Shown: piece after piece, positions 42,732-52,236 of the stretch
How the letters are laid out: each line of letters opens with the position of its first letter
Numbering within the stretch: the stretch's first letter is position 1
From: Bellilinea sp040754815
Lineage (GTDB): Bacteria; Chloroflexota; Anaerolineae; Anaerolineales; Anaerolineaceae
Assembly: GCA_040754815.1 (NCBI GenBank)
Contig: JBFMBX010000002.1
Location: 248,001-312,000, forward strand
Length of the DNA stretch: 64,000 nucleotides
Reading direction: 5' to 3'
Position numbers and translations under genes: made by a program
The notes under the pieces: generated by a model
What the model saw: only the letters and a program-made list of their open reading frames with translations
Database searches by the model: none
Told to the model about the DNA's origin: nothing

Positions 42732-44270
42732 TTAGCGGGCGTAATCCACCGCGCGGGTTTCGCGAATGACCGTAACCTTAATTTGCCCGGGGTACTGCAT
42801 ACTCTCTTCGATCTTTTTGGCAATATCCCGCGCCAGTCGTGTAGCAGCCAGATCGTCAATATCCTCCGGGCGGACAATGATCCGTACTTCCCGCCCTGCC
42901 TGTATGGCATAACTCTGACTGACCCCTTTGAACGAATTGGCAATTTCTTCGAGTGCGCGCAGGCGTTTGATATATTGCTCCAGATCTTCACGGCGTGCGC
43001 CCGGTCTTGCACCGGAGATGGCATCGGCCGCTTCGACGATGATCGCCTCCACACTTTCCTGCTCTACCTCATGGTGATGAGAAGCAATGATATTGACCAC
43101 TTTTGCAGGCACGCCGTACCGTTTGGCAAACTCAGCGCCGATCATCGCATGAGTGCCGTCCGTGTTGTGATCCATTGCCTTGCCCAAATCATGCAGCAAA
43201 CCGCCCATGCGGCACATTTCCACATCCGCGCCCAGTTCTGCCGCCAGCACAGCCGAAAGTTTGGCCACTTCAACCGCGTGAGCAAGTTGATTTTGCCCGT
43301 ATGAAGTGCGGTATTTCAAGCGGCCGAGCACCTTAATCACCTCAGGGTGCAAGCCGGTAACACCGGCATCATAAGCTGCCTGCTCGCCCGCTTCGATAAT
43401 GCTCTTATCCACTTCTTTCTGCTCTTCACCGAGTACTTTTTCGATGTGCGCGGGATGGATACGGCCATCCACAATCAGGCGTTCCAGCGCCCGCCGGGCA
43501 ACTTCACGCCGCACCGGGTCGAAACAGGAAATGGTCACCGCTTCGGGGGTATCATCTACAATCACATCCACACCGGCGGCCTGTTCAAATGCCCGGATAT
43601 TGCGGCCATTACGCCCGACAATCCGGCCTTTCATTTCCTCGTTGGGCAAAGAAATAACCGAAGTGGTTACGCTGACCACATGATCGGAGGCTACCCGCTG
43701 GATGGATTCTGCAATCAACTCACGGGCGCGTTTTTCTCCCTCGGCGCGCGCTTCGGCCTCAATCTGGCGGATGATGCGCGCCATATCGGCACGGGCCTCT
43801 TTTTCTGCTTCCTGCAGCAGCAGTTCGCGTGCTTCTTCAACGGTCATCTGGGCAACCCGCTGCAGTTCCGCCATTTGCTGTTCATATAACCGCTCAATCT
43901 CGTTGATGCGTTTATCCAGCGCAGATTGGCGTTTGTTGACCGCCTGTTCGCGTTGTTCCAGCCGTTCAAAGCGCTGGTCGAGTTCGGCTCGCCGCTTCTG
44001 CAAGCGGTCTTCTTCCCGGTTGATTTCCATCCGCCGGCGGTTGATTTCAATTTCTGCTTCCTGCAACGCTTTGAGTGCTTTATCTTTTGCTTCCAGTTCA
44101 ATTTCGCGGGCTTTTTCATTGGCTTGCAGCAACACCGCGTCCGCTTTTTCCTGCTGATCTTTCTTGAACTTTTCGGCAAAATAGCGGGTTAAAAGATAAA
44201 CCGCCCCACCCAGAATAAGCACATCCACAAACAAAATGACAATCAAAATCTCAAATCCAAAAGTTCCCAT
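42732..44270 (-). CDS. rny: Ribonuclease Y
   Basis: 512 residues from ATG 44270, the family's usual length; GAGG lies 9 nt upstream. It has an N-terminal TM (ILIVILFVDVLILGGAVYLL), a long coiled coil (KADAVLLQANEKAREIELEAKDKAL region), KH domain (ISLPNEEMKGRIVGRNGRNIRAFEQ), and HD domain (LAHAVEVAKLSAVLAAELG, GGLLHDLGKAMD, IIASHHHEVE). It is a membrane endoribonuclease starting mRNA decay. It sits 22 bp after recX. Confidence 0.97.
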   Translation of the reverse strand: MGTFGFEILIVILFVDVLILGGAVYLLTRYFAEKFKKDQQEKADAVLLQANEKAREIELEAKDKALKALQEAEIEINRRRMEINREEDRLQKRRAELDQRFERLEQREQAVNKRQSALDKRINEIERLYEQQMAELQRVAQMTVEEARELLLQEAEKEARADMARIIRQIEAEARAEGEKRARELIAESIQRVASDHVVSVTTSVISLPNEEMKGRIVGRNGRNIRAFEQAAGVDVIVDDTPEAVTISCFDPVRREVARRALERLIVDGRIHPAHIEKVLGEEQKEVDKSIIEAGEQAAYDAGVTGLHPEVIKVLGRLKYRTSYGQNQLAHAVEVAKLSAVLAAELGADVEMCRMGGLLHDLGKAMDHNTDGTHAMIGAEFAKRYGVPAKVVNIIASHHHEVEQESVEAIIVEAADAISGARPGARREDLEQYIKRLRALEEIANSFKGVSQSYAIQAGREVRIIVRPEDIDDLAATRLARDIAKKIEESMQYPGQIKVTVIRETRAVDYAR

Positions 44271-44292
44271 GTTCCAATTCCTCTTTCCAGAG

Positions 44293-44940
44293 TCAGGTTT
44301 CAGGCTCTTCTCTCTGCATTTCGGAGGAGATGCGCTGGACAACCGGAGCAATCGTTCCGTAAGAAAAGCCGCGCCTTGCCAGAAAAGCCATCAGCCGCTT
44401 GCGAAACACATCCGCTTGCAGACCGGCCAGCCGGTGAGCATATCGGCAGCCGGCCTCATAAGCCAGTTCGCTCTCATCCGCCGCAGTTTTTAGAGCCTCT
44501 TCAATGTAATCATCCGATACTCCCTTTTGCCTCAGCTCGTAACGCAATAATCGGCGGCTGCGCGGGCGAAATGTACTGCGGTTTTCCGTCCACAACTGGG
44601 CAAATTCGGCATCCCCCAACAGGCGTTCGGTTTTGAGCCTCGCAATGGTTTCCTCCACCACCGTGGGGTCGAAACCTTTGTCGAGCAGTTTTTGCCGCAC
44701 TTCATTTTCAGAGCGCGGGCGAAAACTCAGAAAATGCAAGGCCCGTTGATAAGCCGCCTCACGCGTTTCTTCCTGTTGGAGAGATTGAATTTTTTCCGGA
44801 CTTAAAACCTGACCCACCTGCAGCCAGGCAGCCACAATTCGCGAAAGGCCAAAAGCAAACTCCCCATCCAGGTAAACATTTACCCGGTTTGGATTTCGCT
44901 TTTGCACCTTTAAAGCCGTTATTTTACGCTCCGCGTTCAA
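44293..44940 (-). CDS. recX: RecX regulatory protein
   Basis: 215 residues from TTG 44940; no strong SD. It has RecX three-helix repeats: AAYQRALHFLSFRPRSENEVRQKLLDKGFD, VVEETIARLKTERLLGDAEFAQLWTENR and RLLRYELRQKGVSDDYIEEAL. RecX modulates RecA filaments. recA itself is not adjacent. It appears to be the first gene of a recX-rny-dehydrogenase-heparinase operon. Confidence 0.93.
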   Translation of the reverse strand: MNAERKITALKVQKRNPNRVNVYLDGEFAFGLSRIVAAWLQVGQVLSPEKIQSLQQEETREAAYQRALHFLSFRPRSENEVRQKLLDKGFDPTVVEETIARLKTERLLGDAEFAQLWTENRSTFRPRSRRLLRYELRQKGVSDDYIEEALKTAADESELAYEAGCRYAHRLAGLQADVFRKRLMAFLARRGFSYGTIAPVVQRISSEMQREEPET

Positions 44941-45384
44941 TCATCACCAGCCTGCCCGTTGCAGTTGGAGAAGAAACAGTTTGTGCAGGATGAGAAAATG
45001 CGGCTGATACCGGGAGCGAGGCTTAGTTTAAATCAAACGCCTTCAGATCCCTTATGAGGCTCTGGTAAGATCCAATCCTGCTGATATTACAGGATACATC
45101 ACCTGTCCAGCCTCCGGTTAAAACTCCATTTACCTGGCGCATCCTATCCCTCTTGAGAAGTCCGCACCAAAAAACCAGAGCCGTTCCGACTCTCCGGTAA
45201 ATCAATTTTTTCCCGTAATCTCTCCCCATTGGAGAGAGAAATTCCAAACACAAACGGTTTCTCCCGGCCACTGCGATGAACGTTCATTACCTTTCTTCAT
45301 TCCGGGCTCAGGGAGTTTCAAATTTCTTAACACATTATACATGATTTTTTAATATTGAATACCCGAAAACAACATTGATTCACT
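44941..45384. other. 444-bp non-coding gap
   Basis: No supported gene was found. One open frame here has no family features or SD. The recX-proximal half is GC-balanced, the other end AT-rich. Short hairpins occur (e.g. GGAGAG/CTCTCC pairs around 45206-45237), but no promoter or RNA family was recognised. It may hold a decayed gene. Confidence 0.5.
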
Positions 45385-46068
45385 CTAATTGAACTGTAAC
45401 AAAAGAAGAATGTCCGCCAGCGCGGCATCGAACAGTTCCTGCATCACTTCCGGAGCAGCCGAATAAGCTCCGCCAAAACTGCCGTCTCCATACAGCTGAC
45501 GCATTTCAGTTGCATTGGGCAATCCCTGAAAAGCAGGGGGAATTTTCATCTCTTCAGGCAATTCCGTAACCTGAACAAAAGGAAAGGCTTCCAGCCAGTT
45601 GGCATGGGCCGGCTTGAGTTGATGCCTCTCCGCAACCGCTTCAATGCTGTGGGATTTCCACCACGCGTACCACGCCACCTTCAAACCCGGTAATTCGTTA
45701 GCCAGTTCCACCAGCACATTGCGCGCCCCGTCATTGCCCCCGTGGCCGTTCAACACCAGCAAACGCCGGAATCCTTGGCGGTAAACCGAACGCACCAAAT
45801 CTTCAACCACCTGAATCAGCGTGCTGCTGCGCAGACTGATGGTACCGGGATAGGCCAAAAAGTAAGGTGACACCCCAAAATTCAGCGGCGGCGCTACCAG
45901 TACGCCGCTGCGTTCGCTGGCCGTATCTGCCAGCGCCAGTGGAATGCGCACATCCGTCAAGAGACTTAAATAACCATGCTGTTCACAGGCCCCCAAAACC
46001 AGCATCAGGCGGTCATCCTGCTTCAGGTAATTTTCCACATCCATCCAGTTCAAATCTTCCAGCCGCAT
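45385..46068 (-). CDS. Creatininase-family amidohydrolase
   Basis: 227 residues from ATG 46068 (GGAGAG upstream). Metal-site motifs are VLGACEQHGYLSLLTDVRIP, LLVLNGHGGNDGARNVLVEL and AHANWLEAF (metal Glu region). The family includes creatininase, FAPy deformylase and MftE peptidase. The substrate cannot be told. It stands alone between a long non-coding gap and the leuS terminator. Confidence 0.9.
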   Translation of the reverse strand: MRLEDLNWMDVENYLKQDDRLMLVLGACEQHGYLSLLTDVRIPLALADTASERSGVLVAPPLNFGVSPYFLAYPGTISLRSSTLIQVVEDLVRSVYRQGFRRLLVLNGHGGNDGARNVLVELANELPGLKVAWYAWWKSHSIEAVAERHQLKPAHANWLEAFPFVQVTELPEEMKIPPAFQGLPNATEMRQLYGDGSFGGAYSAAPEVMQELFDAALADILLLLQFN

Positions 46069-46139
46069 GGGACTCTCCAAGGCAAAGTATTGAATTGCTT
46101 TCAGTATACCGTTTTTTATAAATTCACCCCCTTAAACGC

Positions 46140-46166
46140 GGCAGCGAAGCCGGACGCTTCGCTGCC
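46140..46166 (-). terminator. leuS terminator hairpin
   Basis: GGCAGCGAAGC and GCTTCGCTGCC, an 11-bp perfect stem with a 5-nt loop, lie 38 bp past the leuS stop. The T-run after it is weak. Confidence 0.65.
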
Positions 46167-46203
46167 ACAACGAGAAAAGGCTCTCCTCCTTCGGCCGATA
46201 CTG

Positions 46204-48981
46204 TCAGATAACGATATTGACCAGCCTGCCGGGCACATAAATGACCTGCCGCGGGCTGCGCCCTTCGAGATGCCGCTGAACACCCTCCGTAGCGAGTGCT
46301 TTGTTTTTGGCTTCTTCTTCAGAGATATTGACCGGCACTTGGATGCGGTCGCGCACCTTACCATTTACCTGCACAACCAGTGTAATTTCTTCCTCACGAG
46401 CCGCCTCTTCATCCACAACCGGCCAGGACTGAGTATGAATCGAATAGGGTTTTCCCAATCTTTCCCACAATTCCTCGCTGATGTGCGGGGCAACCGGGGC
46501 CAGCATGCGCAAGTAAATATCCACCGCCTCTTCCCACGTCGGTGTGCCGTAGGCGCCGGCCTGTTTGGCTTTGCTCATCTCATTCAGCAATTCCATCAAT
46601 GCCGAAACGATGGTGTTGAATTCAAATTCGCGAAAATCGCGGGTTACCGCTCGCAGAGTCTGATGTACTTTTCGGCGCAGATTGCGAAGGGTGGTTTCAC
46701 TCACCGCTCTGGTTTCCGCCGGTTCCAACACCAGACTCCACAAGCGCCGCAGCCAGCGGCTGGTGCCTTCGATACCGCCGCTGCTCCACGGCCCACCCTG
46801 ATCCCAACGAGCAAAGAACATCAGGTAAGCACGTACGGTATCGGCCCCGTAAGCGGCAACCAGATTATCCGGCGAAACGACATTGCCGCGGCTTTTCGAC
46901 ATTTTTTCCGAATCTTCACCCAGCACCATGCCCTGATTGCGTAATTGCAGCATTGGCTCATTGCCTTTGGTGATGCCCATATCACGGCAGGCTTTATGGA
47001 AGAAACGTGTATAAATCAGGTGCATGGTTGCGTGCTCAATGCCGCCGGTGTAGGTATCCACCGGCATCCAGTAGTCATATTCCTTCGGGTCAAACGGCCC
47101 TTCGTGATACCACGGACTCAGATACCGTAAGTGATACCACGATGAACACATGAACGTATCCATCGTATCCGTTTCGCGTTCGGCTTTGCCTCCGCATTGC
47201 GGACAGGTGGTTTTTCTCCAGGTCGGATGCAGTTTCAACGGGCTTTCGCCGGTCGGTTTCCATTCCACATCTTCGGGCAGCAGCACCGGCAATTGATCTT
47301 CCGGAACCGGCACAATTCCGCAGTTCGGGCAATAGATGATGGGAATCGGCGCACCCCAATACCGCTGACGCGAAATTAACCAGTCGCGCAGACGGTAATT
47401 GACGGCGTACTTACCTTTTCCGTTTTCTTCCAACCAGCGGGTGACGGCTGCCTTGGCCTCATCTCCCGGTGTACCGCTGAATTCCGCCGAGTTGATCATC
47501 ATCCCGTATTCGGCATGGAACAGCACATCGCGGTAGAAGGGAACATTCCACAGCATTTCCATCAACGTGCGCGCCGAACGGACGGCCGGTTGCAATTCCT
47601 TGCAGCGCGCCAGAATACGCGCCTCGGCTTCGGGTGATTCCCACTCCCACAGGCCATTATCAAAGATGAACACCCAGCGTCCGCCGACAATTTCATTCCA
47701 GTAACCGCTGTTGAGATGTTCTTTTGCAATGTTCAGGTAAGTATCAACCTGAGCCGCCGTCAGTGTAATGAACACACCCTTTTCGTTCTGCTCGAATGAG
47801 ATGCCGCTTTGCTGCAGTGCCTGCTCGAAGCCATCCCGCATTGAACCGCTGGGGGCAAAGGATTTGGACACTCCATCGGGGCGGGCAATCACCGGTAAAA
47901 TGGGCAAGCCGTACTTCAGGGCAAAGGCAAAATCGCGTTCATCGTGAGCCGGCACCGCCATAATTGCGCCGGTCCCATAAGTCATCAGCACATAATCGGC
48001 AATCCACACCGGAATACGCCGACCGTTGACGGGGTTTATGGCATAACCGCCGGTAAAAACGCCGGTTTTTTCCTTGTCGGCCGCCTCGCGTTGAATATCC
48101 GACTGGCGCAGGGTTTGTTGAACATACGCTTCAACCGCTGCCCGCTGTTCAGGTGAGGTTAATTTTTCCACCAGTGGATGCTCCGGCGCCAGCACCATGA
48201 AGGTTGCACCCCACAGCGTATCCGGCCGGGTGGTGAACACTTCCAGCAAATCGCCGTCCTGTGTGGTGAAATAAACCGCAGCACCTTCAGACCGCCCGAT
48301 CCAGTTGATTTGCAGGGTGCGTACCCGCTCGGGCCAGTCAATACCATCGTAACGCAGTAATTCTTCTGCATATTGTGTGGTTTTGAAGAACCACTGCTCC
48401 AAATTTTTCTTGATAACCGGCGTGCCGCAGCGCTCGCAGTGACGGTCCTCACCCCAAACCTGCTCACGCGCCAATGTGGTATTGCAGTGGGGACACCAGT
48501 CCACCGGCGACATTTTGCGGTAAGCCAGACCGTGCTGGTACAGTTTCAGGAAGAACCACTGCGTCCAGCGGTAATACTCTGGGTCAGAACTGATGGCTTC
48601 ACGCCGCCAGTCGAACATGGCTCCCATGCTGCGCAGTTGACGGCGCATATTCTCGATGTTGCGGTAGGTCCACACTTTGGGGTGAATGTTACGCTGAATG
48701 GCAGCGTTTTCCGCCGGCAGGCCGAACGCATCGAAACCGATGGGGAACATCACATTGTACCCCTGCATGCGCATGAACCGTGCCCGTGCATCCGAGGGGG
48801 TCATCGCATACCAGTGGCCGATGTGCAAATCACCAGAAGGATAGGGGAGCATGGTCAGCGCATAGTGCTTTGGTCTGGAAGGGTCAATATCGGCATGGTA
48901 GAGACCGTCCTGTTCCCACCGCTGCTGCCATTTACTTTCTATTTCTCCCGGATTGTACGCCGGTATCGGTGATGAGTTCAT
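46204..48981 (-). CDS. leuS: Leucyl-tRNA synthetase
   Basis: 925 residues from ATG 48981 behind GGAGAGAGG. Class I signatures are PYPSGDLHIGHWYAM (HIGH), EKMSKSRGNVVSPD (KMSKS), a CP1 editing domain (VPAHDERDFAFALKYG, conserved TGGYAINPVNG region), and zinc-type cysteines (DWCPHCNTTLA, CERCG; CPNCG, CPQCG). The C-terminal anticodon and VQVNGKVRDRI domain is intact. It charges tRNA-Leu. A T-box leader controls it. Confidence 0.98.
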   Translation of the reverse strand: MNSSPIPAYNPGEIESKWQQRWEQDGLYHADIDPSRPKHYALTMLPYPSGDLHIGHWYAMTPSDARARFMRMQGYNVMFPIGFDAFGLPAENAAIQRNIHPKVWTYRNIENMRRQLRSMGAMFDWRREAISSDPEYYRWTQWFFLKLYQHGLAYRKMSPVDWCPHCNTTLAREQVWGEDRHCERCGTPVIKKNLEQWFFKTTQYAEELLRYDGIDWPERVRTLQINWIGRSEGAAVYFTTQDGDLLEVFTTRPDTLWGATFMVLAPEHPLVEKLTSPEQRAAVEAYVQQTLRQSDIQREAADKEKTGVFTGGYAINPVNGRRIPVWIADYVLMTYGTGAIMAVPAHDERDFAFALKYGLPILPVIARPDGVSKSFAPSGSMRDGFEQALQQSGISFEQNEKGVFITLTAAQVDTYLNIAKEHLNSGYWNEIVGGRWVFIFDNGLWEWESPEAEARILARCKELQPAVRSARTLMEMLWNVPFYRDVLFHAEYGMMINSAEFSGTPGDEAKAAVTRWLEENGKGKYAVNYRLRDWLISRQRYWGAPIPIIYCPNCGIVPVPEDQLPVLLPEDVEWKPTGESPLKLHPTWRKTTCPQCGGKAERETDTMDTFMCSSWYHLRYLSPWYHEGPFDPKEYDYWMPVDTYTGGIEHATMHLIYTRFFHKACRDMGITKGNEPMLQLRNQGMVLGEDSEKMSKSRGNVVSPDNLVAAYGADTVRAYLMFFARWDQGGPWSSGGIEGTSRWLRRLWSLVLEPAETRAVSETTLRNLRRKVHQTLRAVTRDFREFEFNTIVSALMELLNEMSKAKQAGAYGTPTWEEAVDIYLRMLAPVAPHISEELWERLGKPYSIHTQSWPVVDEEAAREEEITLVVQVNGKVRDRIQVPVNISEEEAKNKALATEGVQRHLEGRSPRQVIYVPGRLVNIVI

Positions 48982-49262
48982 ACCTCTCTCCTCTGTGTGA
49001 TTAAGCAAAAATCCCTTCATCCAAGCAGGGACGAAGGGTTGCTCCGCGGTACCACCCTGATTGCCCGGAAAGAAGCTTCCCGGCCACTCAGAACGCGCTA
49101 ACGGGCGAACCCGGCAACGACTACTTCATTTCACCGTTGCGGCCTGCTCTACGAGAGCGGACAGGCGAGTTCAGCCTGAAGTGCTCCGCGGGCACCTTGC
49201 CGGGCTCACACCTCCTTCTCCCGACTCGCTGACGGATGGCTTACTACTCCTGCCATGGCCTT
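48982..49262 (-). promoter_or_regulatory. T-box leader of leuS, specifier CUC
   Basis: The T-box element GGGTGGTACCGCGG is at 49057-49044. A terminator (49013-49022 with 49029-49038, then TTTTT) precedes the leuS SD. Stem I landmarks are GGAGTAGTAAGCC near its 5' side and AGCGAGTCGGG. CTGAACTCGCC places a CTC leucine specifier at 49169-49167. Uncharged tRNA-Leu should stabilise the antiterminator. The 5' end is approximate; no promoter of its own was found. Confidence 0.9.
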
Positions 49263-49264
49263 TC

Positions 49265-49298
49265 AAAAAACGAGCCGTGCTGTCAGGCAACAACTCGT
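49265..49298 (-). terminator. Possible terminator between tRNA-Ala(GGC) and the T-box
   Basis: ACGAG and CTCGT pair across a long loop and are followed on the minus strand by TTTTTT. The 5-bp stem is weak, so read-through into the T-box leader is plausible. Confidence 0.45.
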
Positions 49299-49306
49299 CT
49301 TTTGAG

Positions 49307-49379
49307 TGGACCCAGGGGGATTCGAACCCCCGGCCTTCTCAATGCCATTGAGACGCGCTCCCAACTGCGCTATGGGCCC
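49307..49379 (-). tRNA. tRNA-Ala (anticodon GGC)
   Basis: Acceptor GGGCCCA/TGGGTCC, D-stem GCGC/GCGC, anticodon stem TCTCA/TGAGA with loop ATGGCAT (anticodon GGC), T-arm GGGGG TTCGAAT CCCCC, discriminator A. 73 nt, CCA not encoded. Confidence 0.96.
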
Positions 49380-49436
49380 GTGATTTGCTTTAATTGTTAA
49401 GGGTGCTTACCTGTTTGCTTGGGGAACCCGCCCCAG

Positions 49437-49509
49437 TGGACCTGAGGGGATTCGAACCCCTGACCTCTTCAGTGCGATTGAAGCGCGCTCCCAACTGCGC
49501 TACAGGCCC
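49437..49509 (-). tRNA. tRNA-Ala (anticodon CGC)
   Basis: Acceptor GGGCCTG/CAGGTCC, D-stem GCGC/GCGC, anticodon stem CTTCA/TGAAG with loop ATCGCAC (anticodon CGC), T-arm AGGGG TTCGAAT CCCCT, discriminator A. It is cotranscribed with tRNA-Ala(GGC), 57 bp away. Confidence 0.96.
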
Positions 49510-49528
49510 CTTTTTCGAGGGTGGTTGA

Positions 49529-49557
49529 ATTCTACCCGTAAGCCTTCAGTCTGTCAA
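49529..49557 (-). promoter_or_regulatory. Consensus promoter of the tRNA-Ala pair
   Basis: TTGACA (49557-49552), a 17-bp spacer, TAGAAT (49534-49529), about 20 bp before the first tRNA. Confidence 0.88.
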
Positions 49558-49707
49558 GTTTTAACCCAGGTGATTAAAAACGGTGGTGCTGACCTTGCAG
49601 GCACACCAAGAATCAATTTTTATGAACAATTTTGCACATTTCCCCCTCGCTGCATAAAGCCACCATAATGATGGTTGGTTTATAATTGGCGCAGGAGGCA
49701 AGCCGAT

Positions 49708-50811
49708 ATGACCAGCGAACGTCTTTCCCGCCTGATTGCTTTGATGCACGCCGCCAGCCTGGATGCCGTTGCACTGAACCCAAGTCCTTCTCTCGTTTAT
49801 TTGACCGGCCTGCATTTTCACCTGAGCGAGCGCCCCACCACCCTCATCATTGCACCGCCCCACTCGCCCGTTCTGATCGTTCCGGAACTGGAGATGGATA
49901 AGACCCGTCAATCAAATCTTCCCTTGCAATTAATTCCTTTTGGGGATAACCCCGTTGAATGGGAACAGGCATTTCATTCCGCCGCCGAAGCCTGTCGTCT
50001 GAGCGGTAAAACCGTGGGCGTTGAGCCGACCCGTTTCCGTTTTCTGGAATGGCAGTTCCTCAGTCAATCGGCGCGCGACCTGCGCCTTGTCTCAGCCGAA
50101 CCGGCGCTGGGTGTTTTGCGGTTGCGCAAAGATGAGCACGAACTGGCTGCCATGCGTCAGGCCGTTCAAATTGCCGAACGCGCTTTTGAACAAATCCTCC
50201 CCCTGATCAAGCCCGGCATTACAGAACGGGAACTGGCCGCGGAATTAACCGTCGCCCTGCTGCGCAACGGCTCGGCGCCTGAGCTACCCTTTGCCCCCAT
50301 TGTTGCCTTCGGCGCTAACAGCGCTAATCCTCATGCCGTTCCCGGAGATACGCCGCTGAAAAAGGGTGATCTCGTCCTGTTCGATTGGGGCGCCAGTTAT
50401 AACGATTACTTCTCCGATATCACCCGCACACTGGCAATGGGTGAACCCGGCGAAGAACTGCGCCAGATTTACACAGTGGTGCAGCAAGCCAACCAGCACG
50501 GCCGCGCTGCCGGCAGAGCCGGCGTCCCGGCCGGATCAATTGACCGCGCGGCTCGTCAGGTCATCGAACAGGCCGGCTACGGCAATTATTTCATTCACCG
50601 CACCGGACACGGTTTGGGAATGGAAAGCCACGAACCGCCGTATCTGTATGCCGAAAACCCGCTCTACCTCGAAAGCGGCATGGTCTATACCGTTGAACCG
50701 GGCATTTACCTGCCGGGTAAGGGCGGTGTACGCATTGAGGATGACGTGGTGGTCACCGCCGATGGCTGCCAGTCGCTGACTTCTCTGCCGCGCGATTTAA
50801 TCATTTTATGA
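49708..50811 (+). CDS. M24-family Xaa-Pro aminopeptidase
   Basis: 367 residues from ATG 49708, with GGAGG 9 nt upstream. The N-domain is creatinase-like (LDAVALNPSPSLVYLTGLHFHLSE). The pita-bread domain has the metal ligands: FDWGASYNDYFSDITRT (two Asp), HRTGHGLGMESHEPPYL (His), YTVEPGIYLPG (Glu) and RIEDDVVV (Glu). It removes N-terminal residues before proline. It is first in a four-gene rightward operon; a TATAAT sits at 49681. Confidence 0.95.
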   Translation: MTSERLSRLIALMHAASLDAVALNPSPSLVYLTGLHFHLSERPTTLIIAPPHSPVLIVPELEMDKTRQSNLPLQLIPFGDNPVEWEQAFHSAAEACRLSGKTVGVEPTRFRFLEWQFLSQSARDLRLVSAEPALGVLRLRKDEHELAAMRQAVQIAERAFEQILPLIKPGITERELAAELTVALLRNGSAPELPFAPIVAFGANSANPHAVPGDTPLKKGDLVLFDWGASYNDYFSDITRTLAMGEPGEELRQIYTVVQQANQHGRAAGRAGVPAGSIDRAARQVIEQAGYGNYFIHRTGHGLGMESHEPPYLYAENPLYLESGMVYTVEPGIYLPGKGGVRIEDDVVVTADGCQSLTSLPRDLIIL

Positions 50812-50821
50812 CCCGTCTTTT

Positions 50822-51583
50822 ATGAAATTCCCTGAAATTCTCCCCGCTGCCGAGCCTTTCTTTTTCCCCGCCGGAAAAACCGGCTGTCTGCTGGTTCACG
50901 GCCTGACCGGCTCCCCCAAAGAGATGCGCTGGATGGGTGAGTACCTGCATCAGCGAGGAATCACCGTGCTGGGAATTCGTCTGGCCGGTCATGCCATCTC
51001 TCCGGGCGATCTGGCACGCACCCGCTGGCAGGACTGGCTGACCAGTGTGGAGGATGGTTTTCACCTGCTGCGCGGTTTCTGTGATCAAATTTTTCTGGCC
51101 GGTTTATCACTGGGCGGTTCATTAAGTCTTTTTGCCGCTTCCTTTCTTTCTGTTCGGGGGGTGGTTTCGATTTCCGCCCCTTATCAACTCCCTGCGGACT
51201 GGCGCTTGAATTTCATCCACCTTTTCAAGCATCTTCAACCACGCATCCCCAAAGGCGCAGCCGACTGGCACAACCCACAGGCTGCCGCTGACCACATCGA
51301 GTACCCCTATTATCCAACCGCAGCCATTGCTCAATTAAGGGACTTTCTGGCAGAATTGAGAAATGTTCTCCCGCAAATCACCCGGCCTGTTCTGGTCGTT
51401 CATTCCCGGGCCGATCAGAGCGTACTGCCGTCCAACGCCGAGCGGATTTTTGCGGCACTGGGCAGCCAGCAAAAACGATTGTTGTGGGTGGAAAACAGCG
51501 GGCATGTGGTGGTGCGCGAACCGGATCGAGAAATCGTCTTTGAGCAAGCCTTACAGTTTATCCACCAATATTCTCAACAGTAG
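50822..51583 (+). CDS. Alpha/beta-hydrolase carboxylesterase, Est30-like
   Basis: 253 residues. GCLLVHGLTGSPKEMRWMGEYL gives the oxyanion region, LAGLSLGGSLSL the nucleophile elbow (Ser), VVHSRADQSVLP the acid, and ENSGHVVVREPDR the His. A compact lid follows the elbow, as in thermostable monoacyl-glycerol/carboxylesterases. It follows the peptidase gene by 10 bp. Confidence 0.92.
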   Translation: MKFPEILPAAEPFFFPAGKTGCLLVHGLTGSPKEMRWMGEYLHQRGITVLGIRLAGHAISPGDLARTRWQDWLTSVEDGFHLLRGFCDQIFLAGLSLGGSLSLFAASFLSVRGVVSISAPYQLPADWRLNFIHLFKHLQPRIPKGAADWHNPQAAADHIEYPYYPTAAIAQLRDFLAELRNVLPQITRPVLVVHSRADQSVLPSNAERIFAALGSQQKRLLWVENSGHVVVREPDREIVFEQALQFIHQYSQQ

Positions 51584-51598
51584 ATCAGGAGCAAAACC

Positions 51599-52234
51599 TT
51601 GAGCCTCGAAATCCTCACTTTTTCATTAGGCCCTCTGGATAACAACACCTATCTGCTGGTGGATACGGCCACCAGTGAAGCCGTGATCGTTGACCCCACC
51701 TTCGACAGTCATCAAGTCGCTCAACTGATTTTGGAACGGAAGTTGAAACTCACCCAAATCTGGCTGACCCACGCCCATTTTGATCATATTGCCGGGGCAA
51801 AACTGTTTTCGCAATTCAGCGAACCCCCTCTGCCCATCGGTATCCACCCCGATGATTTGGAGTTATACCGTTCCGGCGGCGGAGCCGGTCTGTTCGGCAT
51901 TCAAATGCCGGAAATGCCGCAGCCCACGCTGTTTTTTGAACACCTTCAAATTCTCAAGGTTGGGAAAGAAGAAATTCAGGTGCGCCACACGCCCGGTCAT
52001 AGCCGGGGACATGTCATTTTTTATGCGCCGCAGGTCAGTGCCGCCATCGTCGGCGATCTGATCTTTCAAAACGGCGTTGGCCGCACCGATCTGCCCGGTG
52101 GCAGCAGCACCCTATTGCTTAAATCCATATACCAACAGGTACTCACCCTGCCGCCCGAAACCCGCCTATTGCCCGGCCATGGAGCCGAAACAACCGTTCA
52201 GGAAGAAGCCGATAACAACCCGTATTTGAATTAA
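51599..52234 (+). CDS. Metallo-beta-lactamase-fold hydrolase, glyoxalase II-like
   Basis: 211 residues from TTG 51599 with AGGAG 7 nt upstream. LGPLDNNTYLLVD, the metal motif THAHFDHIAGAK (HxHxDH), HTPGHSRGHVIFY, AIVGDLIFQNGVGRTDLPGG and LLPGHGAETTVQEE are all as in small YcbL/GloB-like hydrolases. Likely substrate is a thioester such as S-lactoylglutathione analogues. It follows the esterase gene by 15 bp. Confidence 0.93.
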   Translation: MSLEILTFSLGPLDNNTYLLVDTATSEAVIVDPTFDSHQVAQLILERKLKLTQIWLTHAHFDHIAGAKLFSQFSEPPLPIGIHPDDLELYRSGGGAGLFGIQMPEMPQPTLFFEHLQILKVGKEEIQVRHTPGHSRGHVIFYAPQVSAAIVGDLIFQNGVGRTDLPGGSSTLLLKSIYQQVLTLPPETRLLPGHGAETTVQEEADNNPYLN

Positions 52235-52236
52235 CC

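Noticed and set aside
45023..45271. An 82-codon minus-strand ORF in the recX-creatininase gap
   Set aside because: No SD, no domain pattern, unusual composition; treated as non-coding.
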